Shown here: in pieces, positions 1-11,978 of the stretch
Position numbering within the stretch: the stretch's first letter is position 1
Layout: the number at the start of each line of letters is the position of its first letter
NCBI RefSeq assembly: GCF_000208745.1
Contig: NC_030850.1
Coordinates: forward strand, 9,031,216-9,095,215
Source of the DNA: Theobroma cacao
Lineage: Eukaryota; Streptophyta; Magnoliopsida; Malvales; Malvaceae
Direction of reading: 5' to 3'
Length of the DNA: 64,000 nucleotides
The notes under the pieces: model-generated
The model's database searches: none
Seen by the model: only the letters and a program-made list of their open reading frames with translations
Told to the model about the DNA's origin: nothing
Position numbers and translations under genes: made by a program

Positions 1-168
1 TATCCTCGATAAAAGGTCATTTGTCCGGCATTTTTATCTCACGCCATGCATTTCATCTCGCCACCCATTTGCATTCCATTTTAGGTTAAATAGGAGATAA
101 AATAAAAAATAATAATTAAGAAAATCTAGTGAAATTAAAAATTAAAGCCCAATAGGATAATCTAAAAA

Positions 169-440
169 TGGTACCGTTCATGGAACGGGCGTCCGAGGGG
201 TGCTAATCCTTCCCCGGGCGTAACCGTACTCCCGAACCTAGATCCAGAAAATTGTAGACCGGTTTAAGGTTCTTTTCGGTGGGCTTAAAATTAATTTAAG
301 TTTTCATCGATTAGAATCGAATCAATAGGTGGCCAATCGCATCTAGTAAAAAAAGATTGGTGGCGACTCTTAATTTAATTTTTAGTGAGTTTTCACATTC
401 ACGTCTAGCGGTCGGGTTTTCAGACCCGCACGTTACGACA
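169..440. mobile_element. Remnant of a gypsy (Tat/Ogre-like) LTR retrotransposon terminus
   Basis: This GC-richer block sits in AT-rich flanks. It contains the phrase CGTTCATGGAACGGGCGTCC, a following GGGGTGCTAATCCTTCCCC stretch, a TTGGTGGCGACTC segment near 356-368, and an end reading ACCCGCACGTTACGACA. From memory, these phrases recur at LTR ends of plant Ty3/gypsy elements. TGGCGACTC resembles the tRNA-Arg-type primer binding site reported for Tat/Ogre elements. No gag-pol frame is present here and the element runs toward the window edge, so only a terminus can be supported. The family assignment is tentative. Confidence 0.45.
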
Positions 441-766
441 ATAATAAAAAAATAAATAAATTAAAAAAAAACCGAGTTAAACATACATTTATTATGACAA
501 CAACAAAGCATTCGCATAATATAAATAAGTCTCGGTTCAATAGGACTTGTGATCTGGCCCAAGTGAGTTGAAAGCCCAATTAATCCAGTCCGAAAATTTA
601 AATACTTATACTTCGAACCGAGCTCTTGACCCGATAAGTTCGACAAACAAAATCAGGAAGGGCTGCTCCTCTATCTTGATTGATTGATAAACATAAACAT
701 AAACCGCAGTGTGTTGCCACACTGGTCGATACAGCGTGAACCCCAAGCTAATATCAAATTTTCCAT

Positions 767-775
767 AAACCCTAA
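767..775 (+). promoter_or_regulatory. Telo-box (AAACCCTAA) just upstream of MBF1
   Basis: A perfect AAACCCTAA lies 34 nt before the MBF1 start codon. This motif is known from promoters and leaders of plant translation-related and growth-associated genes. Its position suggests the leader or core promoter. Function is inferred from the motif only. Confidence 0.4.
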
Positions 776-808
776 TAGGCTAATTCCAAAGAAAGAAGCA
801 AATCACAA

Positions 809-3800
809 ATGTCAGGAGTCGGACCAATCTCGCAGGACTGGGAACCCGTGGTGATCCGCAAGAAGGCTCCCAACGCCGCTGCCAAGCGTGACGAGAAAGC
901 CGTCAACGCCGCTCGACGAGCCGGTGCTGAGGTCGAAACCGTTAAAAAAGGTTTTCTTCTCCTGTTACAAAATAGATAAATATATATTTGCATGACTTTG
1001 ATCCTCCCTTGGATATATCTGTTTTTTTATAAGCCTTTCGATATATCTGTCTTTTGTGTTAAATTCTAATATTTTAAAGCAAATTATTATGTAATAGTGA
1101 ATTTGGATAAGATATTGTACTAAGTTGTATTGTTAAATTTTCTAGTAGCCTGTTTGGATTGACTGGAAAGATGAGAAAAGGAAGATACATAACGAGAAAC
1201 AAATGATAATACTGTAAGTTATAAGATTGAATATTTAAAATTATGAAGACTTGTACCAATAGTTTTGTTGGGATTTTCTTTCCAATCAATTTGTTAAAAG
1301 AAAAACGCCATAAGAAATTATGAAGATTTGAGAGTTGGATTACACGAAAGCAGACAATTACATTCTCTGCTTCTCCTTTTATTGCCTTACCTGTTATCGA
1401 TTTGATGCACATCATTTTTCAAATATGCTAACTCATTTATTTCCTTATTTCTTTTCTAATTCTTAGAATTCAAGAGGATTTTGAATTCACCTTAAATCTG
1501 TTCTATCCTAATTTTTTCTGTTCTTTTCCCTCAAAATGGGCTTCTAGGATGTTTATTATATTGTTGCCTTGTTTATTGCCTGGTCAGTTGCTCTTCACAT
1601 CTTTTATATCTTTGCCTTGTTTAGTAATGGTCTTTTAAACGCTGAAACTTTCTAATAGTTACTTAATTATATCTTCCTTTGTTGCAGCTACTGCTGGGAC
1701 AAATAAAGCTGCCTCTAGCAGCACCACTTTAAACACAAGGAAGTTGGATGATGAGACAGAGAACCTTGCTCGTGAGTTCATTGTACCTTTTGTACTTCCC
1801 AATACTTTATAGTTTAAAATTTACTGAATTCTTGTCATGGACTGTGGGTCTTGATTTTCTTCAGCAACATTGAGCTCATAACTGCTAAATTACCTTCATG
1901 ATTTTTCTTAATCATGCTGTAGCAATTTGCAGTTGGTATTTGAAATGTTTGCTTCGGTGTATTACATAGGACGATGTTTTAGACATTTGTTAATAGATGA
2001 ATAGAAAGATTAAAATCCCCATTAAATTTGATAGTGCGAAAGAAAAATAGAATACCATGAGTGATGCCTTCTTACAAGGAAAGAAAATAGGTTCGTTTGT
2101 TTTTTTCCCCCATGTCTAGCAAACGGGTGTAATTGTTACAAATATCTTGTGCCCACTTTTAGTTTGATATCGGGGGTTTTTGTTTTCTCTATCTGTTCCC
2201 CGTTTCATTGATATTAAAGTGAAAATGATGTATTTTACTTGTTACTCGTCAATGATATTGTATGTTCTGTACTTTGCTGACAATGGGCAAGGCATGCTTT
2301 GGTCATGTGAAATCTTTTACATCCTCTTAATCTAATTTAATCAATATTCTCTTTACATGAGACACTTATTTGGTTGTCATGCTTTCATTATCGACTAGAC
2401 ACTGCTATATTGTGCATGTTTCTGCTTTGCTTGTGGCATATTTCTTTTGCTTAAGCAAGATATGGGCCATATGGCTTAAAATCTGTACTTCGTTTGCTTG
2501 TTTTGCTGATAAAATTTGTTGGAATGATTTTGTCAATTTTTTTGCCCTTTTCACCCTTTCTTTGGGTGCTTGCAGTGTGTAATATTTTTGAGCAAATTAC
2601 ACATAAAACTCGTCATTTTTGAGAAAATAACTTCGTACATTACATTTTCTAACGTTTTAGTTTACACCTTGTGGTTTTTTGGGTACTTTACAGGGGTTAT
2701 ACTTTTAGAACTTCTATTAGCAGAATGGCAATTGTTAAAATAAAAATTAAGTTACAAAACTATATAGGTAAATTCGTTAGGTTGATATATGGCTGCAAAT
2801 ACATTTCTAGCATTCTTTTGCTTAGATTAAGATTAAATTGAACCTTTAAAATACTTATAATGGTAGTCTGGTAATTTGCTCTATGTGTCATTAGCCTTAG
2901 GTAATTAAAAAGCAATGCATAGGGTGTTAACCACGGGTATGGGATAGGCAGGTTCAGCCAGTTCATAAATTGGTTAAGAAATATTACCCATTTGCTCTTT
3001 CTGGCCTTTTTAATTTGTATTTGTAAGCCCAGCCATTACCTAATCATATAGGCTGTGTCCAACCTGCCTATCAAATTTTATGAAATATATTGTTAACTTT
3101 GAAACTAAAAGTGAACAAAATATGAGTTTGAAATCATAACAATTTTTAGTAACTTTGCTAAAAAACAAGCAAGACTGATTTCTGTAATCAGTTACATATG
3201 TGTTACTATTTCTGTAATCCATTGAATATATAATCAGTTGTTATTGGGATATCAAATCCCATGGATTTGTTGTCTTTAAGGGATGGAATTTTCTTGTTTT
3301 TGTTCCTTCATTTTTTTCTTTCTTCTCTTTTGCTTGTTCCTTTATTTCTGTTAACAAATGTCATTGGCGAGACATTTGCAATGATGATGTCTCATGTAAT
3401 GGGGCCACAATTGGTTCCATCCTTCATTGGCCTGGAGTGTGAAGGTTAGGTTGGAATCCTGCTAGCATTGGCCTGGAGCTATGGGACCTGATTTTAACTT
3501 GGTCTAGCTAGTCAGGAGCACAAGGGCCAAATTTGGTGGTTTTAGGCTTGCATTTTAGATGAAAGGGGTTGATGTAAGAGGAAAGAGGAATGGAAATAAG
3601 GGTAAATTGCCACTGTACTTTATGCTATTATTTAATGTCATACTGTACTTTTATTTGGTTAAATTCACTCACTGAACTTCTATTTAGTTCAAATTCGATC
3701 ATAAATTAGTGAATTGAACCAAATGAAAGTATAGTGACAACTTTAAATATCGGTTCGAAATGGGGTGGCAAATTTGATATTTATCTCAAGAAAGAAAGAA

Positions 3801-4396
3801 AAAAAGAAAGAAAAAGAACAAAAAGGAAATCCAAATAAGTTGCCCATTATCCATGGGTGCCCATTTGTAACCTTGTTGTGGATGGACCATTCAGTGTGCC
3901 TATTCAGTACCCATTTAATTAATGGATTGGTTGAGCGGATAAATGTTAGCACAAGTGTGGTTAGGGAAATGGGCATGGACAAAAATATTGGCACGGTTGG
4001 TGTTGAAGTAACTTTTGAAACCGCTTGGTTAGAAGTGTAACTTTTTTACTCTTATTTGTGTTTATGCTTACATGTTATATGACATTGATTGCAGATGACC
4101 GAGTCTCCTCCGATCTGAAGAAAAATATAATGCAAGCTCGGATGGATAAGAAGATGACCCAGGCTCAACTTGCTCAAGTGACTATCTTACCCTCCCTTTC
4201 CTCTTTGTTCCCCTCGAATATGTGTTTGTTGACCTCCAGTAATGAGTAATTTTGTTTATCTTTTTGAACTTGGTAGATGATCAATGAAAAGCCACAAGTT
4301 ATTCAGGAATATGAATCTGGGAAAGCTATTCCAAATCAACAGATAATTTCCAAGCTGGAGAGGGCTCTCGGGACCAAACTTCGTGGGAAGAAATGA
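809..4396 (+). CDS. MBF1: Multiprotein bridging factor 1 (MBF1a/b type), 4 exons
   Basis: Transcriptional coactivator that bridges TBP and bZIP-type activators in the nucleus; plant members act in stress responses. Coding exons are 809-950, 1688-1771, 4095-4177 and 4277-4396, joining in phase to 142 residues, the usual length of the MBF1a/b class. The N-terminal part begins [19 protein letters not shown], the MBF1 domain signature. After a variable Ala/Ser/Thr linker comes [12 protein letters not shown], then a Cro/C1-type helix-turn-helix (about residues 83-137) with [14 protein letters not shown] and [15 protein letters not shown], ending in the basic LRGKK. Intron 2 is about 2.3 kb and carries repeat-like sequence. 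The ATG was chosen by family alignment. The stress-specific MBF1c class differs in its N-terminus, so MBF1a/b is preferred. Confidence 0.95.
3601..3747. repeat. Foldback MITE-like inverted repeat in MBF1 intron 2
   Basis: About 33-nt arms (roughly 3637-3670 and 3706-3738) are inverted copies of each other: TTTGGTTAAATTCACT on the left pairs with AGTGAATTGAACCAAA on the right, and the pairing continues through TGTCA-TACTGTACTTT. An outer pair (CACTGTACTTTA near 3611 and AAAGTATAGTG near 3726) extends the structure. This is typical of a small foldback MITE. No clear target duplication was identified. Confidence 0.5.
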
Positions 4397-4449
4397 ACTT
4401 AGCCTTGGTAATAAAAAGTAAATGTGTTGTGTGTGATGTTGCACCCTAC

Positions 4450-7400
4450 TTTATAAACTTATGAGGTGGTTTAGTAATTTTGTGTAGGAACCACTTGATG
4501 TCCATGTAAGTCCATTGCCGGAGTGGTATAACGACCTGCGGAACTAATAATGATATTTGCATAATTTGCAATTGTTGCGTTACATTCCTGCCTCCAACTC
4601 CACTTGTGAGAGTATGACTAATGATCAGCTTGATGCATGGTATTATAGTCTCACCGTAATAAATTGTTATATATGGACTTTTATTTGCTGATCATTGGTA
4701 AATGATGCAGTTTGTAGGTTTAAACTGTTGATCAATCTGTTGGTCCAATCGATATTTGAATATTTCGCATGTGGGGAATGAGGACTGCTGGTTTGAGCAG
4801 GGTCTATCTCTGATGGGAATTAGCTATTGCCTGTTGCTAAACAATGCATGTTGTGGTAATCGAAAATAACAGTTTAATTTTATTTGATAAGAAAAATTCA
4901 ATAACTCCAATTCGCTCGATTCAAATCTAAGTTCAGATTCGAAATCAAAACTATTATAACTTCAATTATTAATTCGAATAAAAGTAATAAATATAAATTA
5001 ATACAAACTATTAGTTTATTAACTTTTAACAATAAAAAAAATATAAAATTTTTTTTTTTTTATTCTTGTATTTCTAACTGTTATATAACATTGTTTTATT
5101 ATTAGATTCTTGTTGTGATTAAGAAAATGTAACAACAAAATTTTCTTGTTATAATTAAATGCTTGTTTGGTTCTGTTTTTTTTTTTTCACCTTATTTATT
5201 TATTTTAAATGTAAAAGTCAAGTTAAATAGAATTTTGAGAAGTTTTTAAAATTTTTTTTCAAGAATAAAATTTTAAAAAAAGAGTTTTAAAGCTTCAGAA
5301 AGAAGTTTTCTTTTCTCTTTTTTTTAAAATACGTCAATTTTTTAAGAGAATTTTTCTTTTTGTTCTTAAAATGTTTTTATCTATTAAAAATAATCCTAAT
5401 ATCACTCTCTTATAAAATATCTCCTCTCTTAATAGATCTCTCTCCTCTCCCTTACACAAATCTCGATCTCTCTTTTCTACCTCTCTCTACAAAGAGTACT
5501 AAAAAATATAAAAAATCGAAGACCCAGTAAATGGGTAATTTTAATTAAAATTATAGCATATAATAAGTTATTTTGTCAAACAACTTATTTATAAAAAACA
5601 GTTATAAAAATAAATTTATCAAACAGTTTGACTTTAATTTTAAAAGTTATTATTTTTCATAATAATTTTATAATAACTTTTAAATTAAAAAAAGTCAAGG
5701 TAATCAGGTATTTTAGTGTTTACTATTATTTCATTTTAAAATATTTTCTTTTTATTTTTATTTCTTTACAGAAATTACTAACTTCAAAAAGAAATTCATA
5801 TACTAGAAAAATAATTAATGATATAGTTAATTGTGACATTTACTGTTAAATATATCACATCATTCAATCTTAAATAAATATTAGATAGTTATCATACATA
5901 TTTGGTATTTAAAATATGTACAAATTTGAAAATAAAAAAATGTGCAACTAGCACCACGCACTTTCAAATCATATACCATGCATGTTAATTACTCAACTAA
6001 TTTACATGGCATTTGACCAATGTTATTTTGTCATGTGTCTGTCATAAGGAACTATCAACATCGTTTTCAACACTAATAAAAACAATAAAATGGATTTTTT
6101 TAATCCAGATTATAAAAATCTTATCTAATAACGACCAACTGGTGGATGCCATGTGGACTTTCACAAAATATTTAATATTTTATTGAGCACATGATCAGTA
6201 AATGGAAATTCACATCTTACATCATTCAAGTGATTGATATATGATAATACCGAAAACAAGCATAAATGATAAAATTAAGGCAATTATTTAAAAAAGCATA
6301 AATGTGTTAATTTTTTTTCTCTGATTCAAGTCGTGCTACTGTTGATGATGATTGCGCTTAATACTAATTAAGGGAAAGTTAACTTGTTGCTGCTATTTTG
6401 CTTTAAGGATGATTCAATTTTTCTGGTCTTGAGTTTGGCGGTTCATGCGTTTGTATTAAAAGATTATATAAATCCCTTTAATTTGTTCTGTTTCTCTAGA
6501 ATTCTCCCTTTAATTTCCTACTAATAGCGGGATGCATGCTGTTGGGAATGGCCCTCGATTAGACGTGAATAATATTTATAGTACATAAGGAACTAAATTA
6601 TTAAATAAATAGGACATTATTAATAAATTGATATGTCATTAATTATTAATATCAAACAAAAGTGTTGACACTAATACTATCTTCGTTTGTTGTGTTCAAT
6701 AAATGTATCATAATTGTAAATTCATGTATTTTTCCTTTGTCCTTTTTGGTAAGATGTTTATGAGAATATCTTATGCAAATGAATTTTTTTGATCGTTTAT
6801 TACCTAAATTATCTTATTTTATTTATTGATAAAATGAGAATATGCCATTCATTTTCTATATTGTCAAACAATTAAGCATATCTTAAATTGTTTGTTGCGA
6901 CGGAGTTGTTGAGTACGTAATCTTCAGATTACATTTATGCACTATAATTTTAATTGCTTTATCTATCATCCACAGATGTTTGCTTAGTTTTTTCTGCAGA
7001 TTCACATATTCTTCTTTGTAGACGATTACAAGAGTTGAGCACGGCTTAGTGCATGTATCAACTGTCTCTACCATTACAGATATCTACAAATGCATACTTA
7101 CAGATAGTAATCTTAATTTTGTTCAAAGACTAAATGGGATTAATTATCAGCATGTATGAAATGTTTTTTAACTTAGCACTCAAACCTTCGACAACATTTA
7201 TTAATATATTTTTTCGTAAACATTTTATTTGATCTGGACGTAACGCACGGGATCAACCTAATTTTTACGAAGACATAACACTTAAACTCACAACTCTCTT
7301 ACTTTCTTTCCTTTAATATTTTCAATTTAGAATAATTGAGTTGAATAATTAAGGTGAGACCACCTTTTATCTTCCTCAACCATTTGTTATGATCATAACT

Positions 7401-7500
7401 TGATCGAATTTAAAATTTCCTCCATACAAAAGGAAACCAGAAAGGCTACTTTGTAGAGCTCAACATCTTACATGGACGAAAGAAATCTCCCCCGGAACAG
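4450..7500. other. AT-rich intergenic spacer with no recognisable gene
   Basis: About 3 kb between the MBF1 3' end and the first phospholipase gene. It is strongly AT-rich with many A and T runs, a pyrimidine-rich patch near 5405-5490 (repeated CTCTCT), and short stretches that look like MITE ends (for example GCTTGTTTGG near 5161). Only short frames are present and none resembles a protein family. The first part must contain the MBF1 3' untranslated region. Confidence 0.6.
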
Positions 7501-7522
7501 GAATTGCAGTACTAAGTAAGAG

Positions 7523-8758
7523 TTAAATTTCGGGGACAAGCAAATCCTCATCGCTGGGAGCCATTATCCACTCTCCATCTTCAGTTTTGATGAGTCCTTT
7601 GTTCTTCTCTACCCACCAGGACCCTGGCACCAGCAACTCATCTTTCAGAAACGCACAAGACTTGTTCACCAAAGCCAAACTCCTCTTCACTTTCAGCTCG
7701 AACTCTCCATCTTTACCGTTCCACCCCGCCACTATATGCAACATAGCCTGCAAATTATGCCAGTCGCCGTTGTTCTTCGAGTCCTTCAAGCTCGGTGATT
7801 TCCTTGTGTCAATAATCAGCTCGGTTCCTGTATTGACGTACCCCAGTAACTCGCCCGGATAGCGAGGGATTACATCAATGGTGTTCTTCGTGTGCAAAAT
7901 CTTCAGATTTAGATGCCTTTTCAGCCTCTCATTGAAAGCCTTGTCTCCGACTTGTGGGCAACCGAACACGAAAGCTGTCACCGGAATATCGTGGACACAA
8001 TTCTCCACCGTATCAAAAGCACTTAAAACTGCTAAACTAGCCCCCAAACTATGGCCCGTAAAAACTATAGTTGGATTTTCATCTTTATATTGCTCTCTCA
8101 ACTTCATAATCTTACCCAAAAGTTGCTTCCTTGCGCTTAGTTTTGTGAATGGTGATTTTGGGTCGTCGGAGGTGTAAAGCGTAAGCCACCCAAACATTAC
8201 ATTAGGGGTCTGCTGGCTTTCATCATTGCTACTTTTACCTTGTTTGTTCTGTTCACTATCTCCAAACTTGTCATTCAACAAGCATTCCGCAGACTCAGGC
8301 TTTCCTTTAAAAACGTTAACCCACTCGTAGTCTCTGGTAGTCCCGCGCCACACAACGTAGATCTCACGTCGGCCTAAAGCTTTGCTTCTTTCATCTGAAG
8401 TGACGGCGATGTAGCCAATCCAGTTGGACTCGCGGTCCCAAGACTCCCGGGAGTGAGAGTGGAGAAGCAAGGATTCAGGGACGCTGACGCGAGCAGTGGC
8501 ATAAAGAAAATTAGTTATTACATAATCAGAAGCCGAGTCAAGCATGACCTTCTCGAATAAAGTGGACTTGCCATAGCGGCTGGTGCCGCAATACTTTGAG
8601 TTTTGGTCGTTGACGAAAGAATCGTAGGTGGCTTGGCAGAAGTCGCCACAGCGGAGGAGGAGTTTGCGCAGAGAGAGATTGAGAGGATCAAGAAGAGATT
8701 CCCAGTCGTTGCTTCCAATGAGTTCCTCCCAAGATGGCTCTTGGGCGGTGGTCGCCAT
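7523..8758 (-). CDS. Class II phospholipase A1 (DAD1-like acylhydrolase), single exon
   Basis: Alpha/beta-hydrolase of the plant PLA1-II group, which removes sn-1 acyl chains from glycerolipids. The uninterrupted frame gives 411 residues from the ATG at 8758. A longer in-frame extension to 8782 would need a TTG start and is not preferred. The lipase nucleophile elbow is GHSLGAS with Ser237. The likely acid is Asp295 in NTIDVIPRYPG and the likely base His334 in DWHNLQAMLH. Other family blocks are YGKSTLFEK, SNWIGYIAV, VVWRGTTRDYEW and VFGCPQVGD. No plastid transit peptide or membrane segment is evident, which fits a cytosolic class II enzyme. It is a tandem paralogue of the gene at 10716-11978, on the same strand. 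Similar to Arabidopsis At2g42690 by family and position. Confidence 0.93.
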   Translation of the reverse strand: MATTAQEPSWEELIGSNDWESLLDPLNLSLRKLLLRCGDFCQATYDSFVNDQNSKYCGTSRYGKSTLFEKVMLDSASDYVITNFLYATARVSVPESLLLHSHSRESWDRESNWIGYIAVTSDERSKALGRREIYVVWRGTTRDYEWVNVFKGKPESAECLLNDKFGDSEQNKQGKSSNDESQQTPNVMFGWLTLYTSDDPKSPFTKLSARKQLLGKIMKLREQYKDENPTIVFTGHSLGASLAVLSAFDTVENCVHDIPVTAFVFGCPQVGDKAFNERLKRHLNLKILHTKNTIDVIPRYPGELLGYVNTGTELIIDTRKSPSLKDSKNNGDWHNLQAMLHIVAGWNGKDGEFELKVKRSLALVNKSCAFLKDELLVPGSWWVEKNKGLIKTEDGEWIMAPSDEDLLVPEI

Positions 8759-8782
8759 GGAGGAATCCGTATCAAGGACCAA

Positions 8783-10700
8783 GATTAAGAGCGTAGTCTA
8801 GTAATGAGAAACATTGGTGCTTAATGGTAGGATAAATAGTGGATGGTCATTACAGTCTTGTGATTCCATCCATAAGATTTTATTGGCTTAGATGTTGAAA
8901 GAAATTGTCTGTTTTGCCTTTATTATTAGAGCATGCGGAGAACGTGATTGCTTATCCAAACTCTCTGATCCACTCTATCTCTACCACAAGTACACAACTC
9001 CCTCTTAAGGCCGGCCAAATGCTTGGATTCCTAGATTACTTTGAATTCAGATTTACTTTAAACTTAGTTTGATAATTGTGAAAAATGACTTCTAAAAGTT
9101 AAATTGATCGTTTTCTAAAATTTAGAAGGGAAAAATAGTTTCAAATCAATGAAAAACTTACGCAAAACACAGGAAAATTATATTCCCCTTTTTACACCGT
9201 AATACATTGATGTTCATCTTACTTGTTCAGACCATTTTTAATTGATTTTTAACTGTTTTATTCTTGTAAAATTTTCTGTTGGGTTTCTGGTTACCAAATC
9301 AGGCTCAACACCGATCATATCTATGGATTCAACACAGGTACTTCTGTCCGTCTCTATGTGCGTGACTATTGGACTTAGGGGTGCAGTGCAGTTTTAGTTG
9401 TTGTTTTCTCCCCTGGCCCTTTCGTTTTCTTCTTTGTCTTTCAACATGGTTAGCTATTGGGCCAATGGCGGAGTCAGATTTCACACTTGGAAGACGAACA
9501 AGAGGTGAACCGATGGTAGGCTTTGAGGTAGCGAGATTTGGAAAATAAATTTATCAAAATAGATTTTATTTTAATTTTTTATTAAAATTAATTGTTGACT
9601 AATTATTGTGTATCTCATCAAATAAAAAAATTATTGTAAAACTAAAATTCTAAAATTTTAAAAAATAATAAAAATATATTATAAAATTTTAAAGTTTTTA
9701 AATACGAATCCCGACTAACCCCATTCCCTCCCCACTGAATTGGGCAACAAGCGAGTCAAAAAGGTCAAATTTGACACTAGCAGTACTCTAGACGCAGTAT
9801 TGTAGGCTCGCTTGGTAAAGGCATGATTTGGGGCCAACGGTGCTAGTTTAACTCTCCTAGTTCCTAACCGGCGCCACAAGGCATGCTATAGCAGAGATGG
9901 TCTCCGTCAAGGCTTTGTGGCTAAAGTTAAGAACGAATTTAAGATTTCTAATGAAGCCTCATGCAATATTTCTTTGGCATCCATAGCTGCTGCTTCAACT
10001 CTGGAAATGAACCAGAGCTTAACTCGTACTCCCGCTTGGTCTTGGTGCACAAACAACCAAATACAGTAAATGCCATCATATCTGTCTGGAACATTTTCTC
10101 AGTCAGTCATCAATCATTAGCATTTTCCTTCTGTGGAGCCCACAGTCATATACTGCATCGACAAGACTTTTTTTTTTCTTTGAACTTTTGAGCTAATTTT
10201 TGTATAAATACTATGAGTTTAAAATGACAAAAATTTGTAGTATATAAAAGTTCACATAAAATGGAAATTAGTTAGGTCCTCGAGGGACACCACAAGAACT
10301 AGAGCTACAGATACATGGAGGGTTTATGATATAAAATTATTAATTTTATGTACATTTTCAAAGTTCAATGAATTATATATAAAATAATATAGCACTTTCC
10401 AACCTTTAAACTTGTTATTGTTTATAACTTTTTTTATATTAAAAAGAGAAAAAAATTTAAACTTACCTCATTAATTAAGCGAGAAAATACATGCTCCTCA
10501 AATGCTCTTTTATGCTTATTTCGTACTTCGACTGTTCTCATGTTTTCGCAGCAATTGCTATACAAGAAATAATCTCCCTAAAGACCATGATTTAAAAATA
10601 ATTAAAAAAAAGAAACAAACAAACAAAAGCTAGAGGGATAGGCATTTGACCTACAGGGATAGGCATGATTTCGCAGCAAATTGACCTACAACAAGACAGT
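8783..10700. other. Spacer between the two phospholipase genes
   Basis: This holds the promoter of the left phospholipase gene (just above 8758) and the 3' region of the right one. The rest is AT-rich. I see no further gene, RNA gene or clear transposon terminus. A moderately GC-balanced part near 9720-10190 has short open frames, but none resembles a known protein. Confidence 0.5.
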
Positions 10701-10715
10701 GATCCAAGCAAATAG

Positions 10716-11978
10716 TCAGGTTTCAGGGATAGGCATGTCCTCATCAGTTTGTGGAGCCATGACCCACTCTCCATCTTCATTCCTCACAAGCCCTTTGTTC
10801 TTCTCCACCCACCATGACTCTGGCACCAAGCACTCATCTTTCAGAAACGCACAAGACTTATTCACCAAGGCCAAACTTCTCTTCACTTTCAGCTTAAACT
10901 CTCCTTCCTCTCCATTCCACCCTGCTACTATGTGCAACATAGCCTGTAAATTATGCCAATCGCTGGGATTCTTCGAGTCCTTCAGGCTTGGCGACTTCCT
11001 TGTATCAATTACCAGCTCCGTTCCCATATTAACATACCCCAACAACCGGCTAGGATAGTGGGGAATGAGATCAATTGAGTTCTTTATATGCAATACACTA
11101 ACATTTGGATACTTTTTCATCCTCTCATCGAAAGCCTTATTTCCAACCTGTGGGCAACCAAAAACAAAAGCCGCCACCGGAATATCATCGGCCACACCAT
11201 TCTCAGCCACATCGAAAGCACTTATAACCGATAAGCTAGCTCCCAAGCTATGCCCGGTAAACACTATACTTAGATTTTCATTTTTATATCTCTCTTTCAA
11301 CTCTTTAATCTTCCCCAAAAGCTGTGTCCTTGCACTTACTTTTGTAAAAGGTGACTTGGGATCGTCAGAAATGTAAATCGTCAGCCAACCAAGCATCACT
11401 TTAGGCTTCTTCTCACTATCATCATCGCTATCACTGCTGCTACTTGTATCATCTTTTTCCTTGTTAGTACTACTAGTGTTTTCGTTGACTCGCAAAAGGG
11501 GTTTTGCAGACTCAAGCTTTGCACCAAGAACATTAACCCACTCATAGTCTCTCGTAGTTCCTCGCCACACTACGTAGATCTCGCGACGACCCAGAGCTTC
11601 TGTCCTTTCATCGGACGTCGTGGCGATGTAGCCAATCCAGTTTGATTCGCGGTCCCAGGACTCCCGGGACTTGGAGTGGAGCAAGAACGCTTCAGGGAGA
11701 CTGACCCGAGCAGTGGCATACAGAAAAGATTCCACTCTGTAATCGGAGGCAGATTCCAGCATGACTTTGTCGAAGAAAGTGGGCTTGCCATAGCGGCTGG
11801 TGCCGCAGAACTTGGAGTTTTGGTCGTTGTTGAAGGCGTCATACGTGGCCTGGCAGAAGTCGCCACAGCGGAGGATGTGGTTGCGAAGTGAGAGGTTGAT
11901 AGGATGAAGAAGAGAGTCCCAGTTTTTGCTTCCAAGGAGTTGTTGCCATGATGGTTCTGGTTCTTGATTTGTGGCCAT
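10716..11978 (-). CDS. Class II phospholipase A1 paralogue with acidic serine-rich insert
   Basis: Second tandem PLA1-II gene, single exon, 420 residues from the ATG at 11978. The frame extends to 12008 only with a TTG start. Catalytic elements are GHSLGAS (Ser244), NSIDLIPHYPS (Asp303) and DWHNLQAMLH (His342). It shares long identical blocks with the left copy, including ALGRREIYVVWRGTTRDYEW, DDPKSPFTK and the C-terminal SLALVNKSCAFLKDE. The main difference is a low-complexity insert at about residues 165-193 rich in Ser, Asp, Lys and Glu (SSSSDSDDDSEKK), where the left gene has a different hydrophilic loop. Expected to be a soluble lipid acylhydrolase. The catalytic residues are intact in both, so there is no sign that either is a pseudogene. 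Confidence 0.93.
   Translation of the reverse strand: MATNQEPEPSWQQLLGSKNWDSLLHPINLSLRNHILRCGDFCQATYDAFNNDQNSKFCGTSRYGKPTFFDKVMLESASDYRVESFLYATARVSLPEAFLLHSKSRESWDRESNWIGYIATTSDERTEALGRREIYVVWRGTTRDYEWVNVLGAKLESAKPLLRVNENTSSTNKEKDDTSSSSDSDDDSEKKPKVMLGWLTIYISDDPKSPFTKVSARTQLLGKIKELKERYKNENLSIVFTGHSLGASLSVISAFDVAENGVADDIPVAAFVFGCPQVGNKAFDERMKKYPNVSVLHIKNSIDLIPHYPSRLLGYVNMGTELVIDTRKSPSLKDSKNPSDWHNLQAMLHIVAGWNGEEGEFKLKVKRSLALVNKSCAFLKDECLVPESWWVEKNKGLVRNEDGEWVMAPQTDEDMPIPET

Noticed and set aside
3765..4040. 91-codon + strand frame with Lys-rich start
   Set aside because: It lies inside MBF1 intron 2, starts in a GAAA-rich tract and has no family resemblance.
4507..4540. tRNA-like words GCCGGAGTGGTATAACGACC
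   Set aside because: No matching box B, acceptor stem or cloverleaf can be built downstream.
8759..8782. N-terminal extension of the first phospholipase frame
   Set aside because: It needs a TTG start; the ATG at 8758 begins the conserved N-terminus seen in the tandem paralogue.
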